NCBI GenBank assembly: GCA_022448985.1
Contig: JAKVCR010000015.1
Span: 1-53,359 of the forward strand
Length of the DNA stretch: 53,359 bases
From: Roseibacillus sp.
GTDB taxonomy: Bacteria; Verrucomicrobiota; Verrucomicrobiia; Verrucomicrobiales; Akkermansiaceae
Reading direction: 5' to 3'
Part shown: positions 51,447 through 53,359 of the stretch, in pieces
Layout of the letters: the number at the start of each line of letters is the position of its first letter
Numbering within the stretch: the first letter of the stretch is position 1
Notes under the pieces: generated by a model
What the model was told of the DNA's origin: nothing
What the model saw: only the letters and a program-made list of their open reading frames with translations
Databases searched by the model: none
Program-made: the position numbers and the translations under genes

Positions 51447-52316
51447 ATGAAGACCGTCCTGGACTGCATCGAAAGTGGAACTTCCTACCTCCAGAACCGG
51501 GGCATCGATGGTGCCAGGCGCAACATGGAGTGGCTGGTATCCCACCAGATCGGATGTAGTCGCATTGAGCTCTACACCCAGTTCGACCGTCCGATGACCG
51601 AGAATGAACTCATTCCCCTGCGAGAACTCCTCAAGTCCCGCGGGATGGGTGAACCACTCCAGCACCTCCTCGGAACGGTGGAGTTCTGCGGACGGGAATT
51701 TGCTTCTGACAAGAGGGCCCTGATCCCTCGTCCCGAGACCGAGGAACTGGTCGAAGAGGCTCTCAAGCTGGAATTTCCCCGACCCGCCCGCGTGCTCGAT
51801 ATGGGAACCGGGAGTGGCGTGATCGGCATTACAATCGCCCTGTCCCTCGCCGACCACTGCAGAGAGGCTGTACTGGTCGATATCTCCTCCGAGGCGCTCG
51901 GACTGGCCCACGAAAACTCTGAAATCCATAGCCTCACACCAGTATTCCTTGAAAGCGATTACTTCGCCGAAGTAAGGGGAACTTTCGATTTAATCGTGGC
52001 CAATCTTCCTTACATTGCCGACTGCGACAGGGAAGACCTCTCCCGGGAAGTCTCGCACGACCCAGAACGAGCCCTCTTTGCCGGGGCAGATGGCCTGGAT
52101 GCCTTCCGGCAAGTTCTCCCTGAAGCCGGTGCCTACCTCTCCCCGGGGGGCTGGCTTGCTCTCGAGATCGGCGCTGGACAGGGTGAGCAAGTGACCTCCC
52201 TTGCCGAGAAGTCTGGATTGCAATCCCCTCGCCTTGCTCAGGATCTCTCCGGAAATCCCCGCTTTGTCTTTGCGCAGGGGCCTAGTCGTGCCGAGAATAG
52301 CCCCGCTCCACTATAA
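51447..52316 (+). CDS. prmC: Release factor glutamine N5-methyltransferase (PrmC/HemK)
   Basis: The 289-residue SAM-dependent methyltransferase modifies the GGQ glutamine of release factors. The N-terminal helical domain binds the release factor. The SAM-binding block is VLDMGTGSGVIGITIALSLA, with the D in VLVDIS. The catalytic motif, normally NPPY, reads NLPY (DLIVANLPYIAD). The EPR-like block reads HDPERALFAGADGLD. It lies 24 bp after prfA and immediately before murA (stop TAA next to ATG). Confidence 0.93.
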   Translation: MKTVLDCIESGTSYLQNRGIDGARRNMEWLVSHQIGCSRIELYTQFDRPMTENELIPLRELLKSRGMGEPLQHLLGTVEFCGREFASDKRALIPRPETEELVEEALKLEFPRPARVLDMGTGSGVIGITIALSLADHCREAVLVDISSEALGLAHENSEIHSLTPVFLESDYFAEVRGTFDLIVANLPYIADCDREDLSREVSHDPERALFAGADGLDAFRQVLPEAGAYLSPGGWLALEIGAGQGEQVTSLAEKSGLQSPRLAQDLSGNPRFVFAQGPSRAENSPAPL

Positions 52317-53359
52317 ATGGATAAACTTCTCGTGCACGGAAACGGCTCCCTCCGGGGATCCATCAATATCTCGGGATCGAAGAACGCCTCCCTGCCTATC
52401 CTAGCGGCCACCCTTCTTTCCAGCGAGTCTTCCATCGTCCGGCGGGTTCCCGACGTGTCGGATACCAATTATATGCTGCAGATCCTCCGCTCCCTGGGGG
52501 CAGAGGTCGAACGTTCCAGCGGAACGGTGCGAGTGGAGCCCGCGGAAATCTCCCCTGAAGCTCCCTACGACCTGGTCAGGAAAATGCGGGCCTCCATCTG
52601 CGTGATGGGTCCGCTCCTGGCACGGGTGGGACGGGCCAAGATCTCCCTCCCGGGGGGCTGTGTCATCGGAGACCGCCCGGTGGACCTCCACATCAAGGCC
52701 ATGCAGGAACTGGGAGCCCAGATAGAGATGGAGGGGGGAGACATTCTCCTGGACGCCCCACGGGGACTCATTGGTGCTGAAATTGACATGAGGGGAAAAC
52801 ACGGTCCTACCGTGCTCGGCACAGACAACCTCATGATGGCGGCAGTGCTTGCCAGGGGCACCACCGTGATCCATTCCGCAGCCAGTGAACCGGAGGTGGT
52901 CGATCTCGCCGATTTTCTCATCAGGATGGGAGCGCGCATCAAGGGCGCCGGAAGCCGTCGGATTGTAATCGAAGGCGTGGAGGAACTGAAGGGTGTGGAG
53001 CACACCATCATTCCAGACCGGATCGAGGCCGGGACATTCATGGTCGCCGGCGCAATGGCTGGCGAGGGAGTGACCTTGCGCCGGATATGCCGCGAACATC
53101 TCGAGGCTGCCACTGGGATACTGGAAGAAGCGGGCCACAGCGTGATCTTTAACGATTCAGGCACGGAGACAACAGTCACCCCGGGCGAGTCACCCCGGGG
53201 CTGTGATATCACGACCGCTCCCTACCCGGGCTTTCCCACTGACATGCAGGCCCAGTTCACCGCCATGTTTGCGACCACGCCCGGCATCTCGGTTGTAGAG
53301 GACACGATCTTTCCCCAGCGCTTCATGCACTGCTCCGAAATGAAGCGGATGGGAGCAGA
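52317..53359 (+). CDS. murA: UDP-N-acetylglucosamine 1-carboxyvinyltransferase, 3' end outside window
   Basis: The frame from ATG 52317 (MDKLLVHGNGSLRGSINISG) runs off the window after 347 codons of about 420. The enzyme adds enolpyruvate from PEP to UDP-GlcNAc, the first committed step of peptidoglycan synthesis. SGSKNASLPILAATLL holds the conserved Lys-Asn, the PEP-binding loop is SLPGGCVIGDRPVDLH with catalytic Cys115, and PDRIEAGTFMVAGA and PYPGFPTDMQAQF match the family. It starts directly after the prmC stop. Having Cys rather than Asp at 115, it should be fosfomycin-sensitive. Confidence 0.96.
   Translation, partial: MDKLLVHGNGSLRGSINISGSKNASLPILAATLLSSESSIVRRVPDVSDTNYMLQILRSLGAEVERSSGTVRVEPAEISPEAPYDLVRKMRASICVMGPLLARVGRAKISLPGGCVIGDRPVDLHIKAMQELGAQIEMEGGDILLDAPRGLIGAEIDMRGKHGPTVLGTDNLMMAAVLARGTTVIHSAASEPEVVDLADFLIRMGARIKGAGSRRIVIEGVEELKGVEHTIIPDRIEAGTFMVAGAMAGEGVTLRRICREHLEAATGILEEAGHSVIFNDSGTETTVTPGESPRGCDITTAPYPGFPTDMQAQFTAMFATTPGISVVEDTIFPQRFMHCSEMKRMGA

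Overview
The window is about 57% GC by eye and densely coded on both strands. The gene set suggests a free-living Gram-negative bacterium of the Planctomycetes-Verrucomicrobia-Chlamydiae group, most likely a Verrucomicrobiota (Opitutae-like) member. The grounds are the prfA-prmC-murA order, an SHD1-like/WG secreted protein, several secreted EF-hand, propeller and hydrolase proteins of the kind common there, and many small lipoproteins. This assignment is inference, because no rRNA is present.

Layout. 1-9.3 kb: secreted and membrane accessory genes (lipoproteins, a TerB-like protein, a six-EF-hand protein, a beta-propeller, an alpha/beta hydrolase, and a large five-repeat serine hydrolase with an Ig-like domain). 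9.3-11.5 kb: selB, preceded by and overlapping a small IF-1-like gene. 12.4-15.9 kb: tyrA-aroA-cmk-plsC. 15.9-18.7 kb: gatA and gatC with two tail-anchored membrane proteins upstream. 19-25.4 kb: leuB, a Ca/Na exchanger, a membrane HEPN/DUF4145-like protein, kamA, a SufR-like regulator with a dyad operator, and a sugar nucleotidyltransferase. 25.5-30.6 kb: a 2-oxoacid dehydrogenase E1alpha-E1beta-E2 operon, a DUF1805 gene and a WG-repeat protein. 30.9-38.3 kb: parA, then mreB-mreC-mreD-mrdA (PBP2)-rng. 38.4-44.3 kb: trpD, a thioredoxin-fold protein, a ThiF/MoeB-rhodanese gene with an in-frame UGA, rodA, thiG and mdh. 44.6-53.4 kb: a truncated yebC start before rho, an ECF sigma factor, 5-formyl-THF cyclo-ligase, apaG, thiD, a four-CxxC protein, tRNA-Gln, prfA, prmC and a partial murA.

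How the genes work together. The rod-shape module (mreBCD, mrdA, rodA, murA) covers lateral wall growth. tyrA, aroA, trpD and leuB cover amino-acid synthesis. thiG, thiD and the ThiF/MoeB-rhodanese protein cover thiamine or molybdopterin sulfur chemistry.

The most notable signal is at 40155-41273. A UBA-superfamily E1-like enzyme fused to a rhodanese domain is intact in one frame except for a single TGA codon (40713-40715). That codon lies exactly where the family has its conserved Cys (the VPxC-x-x-AGVLG motif). The window also encodes SelB, the elongation factor that decodes UGA as selenocysteine, so the gene is best read as a selenoprotein candidate. selB itself overlaps by 8 bp a divergent IF-1-like gene, which hints at a dedicated small partner for Sec decoding. 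selA, selC and selD are not in the window.
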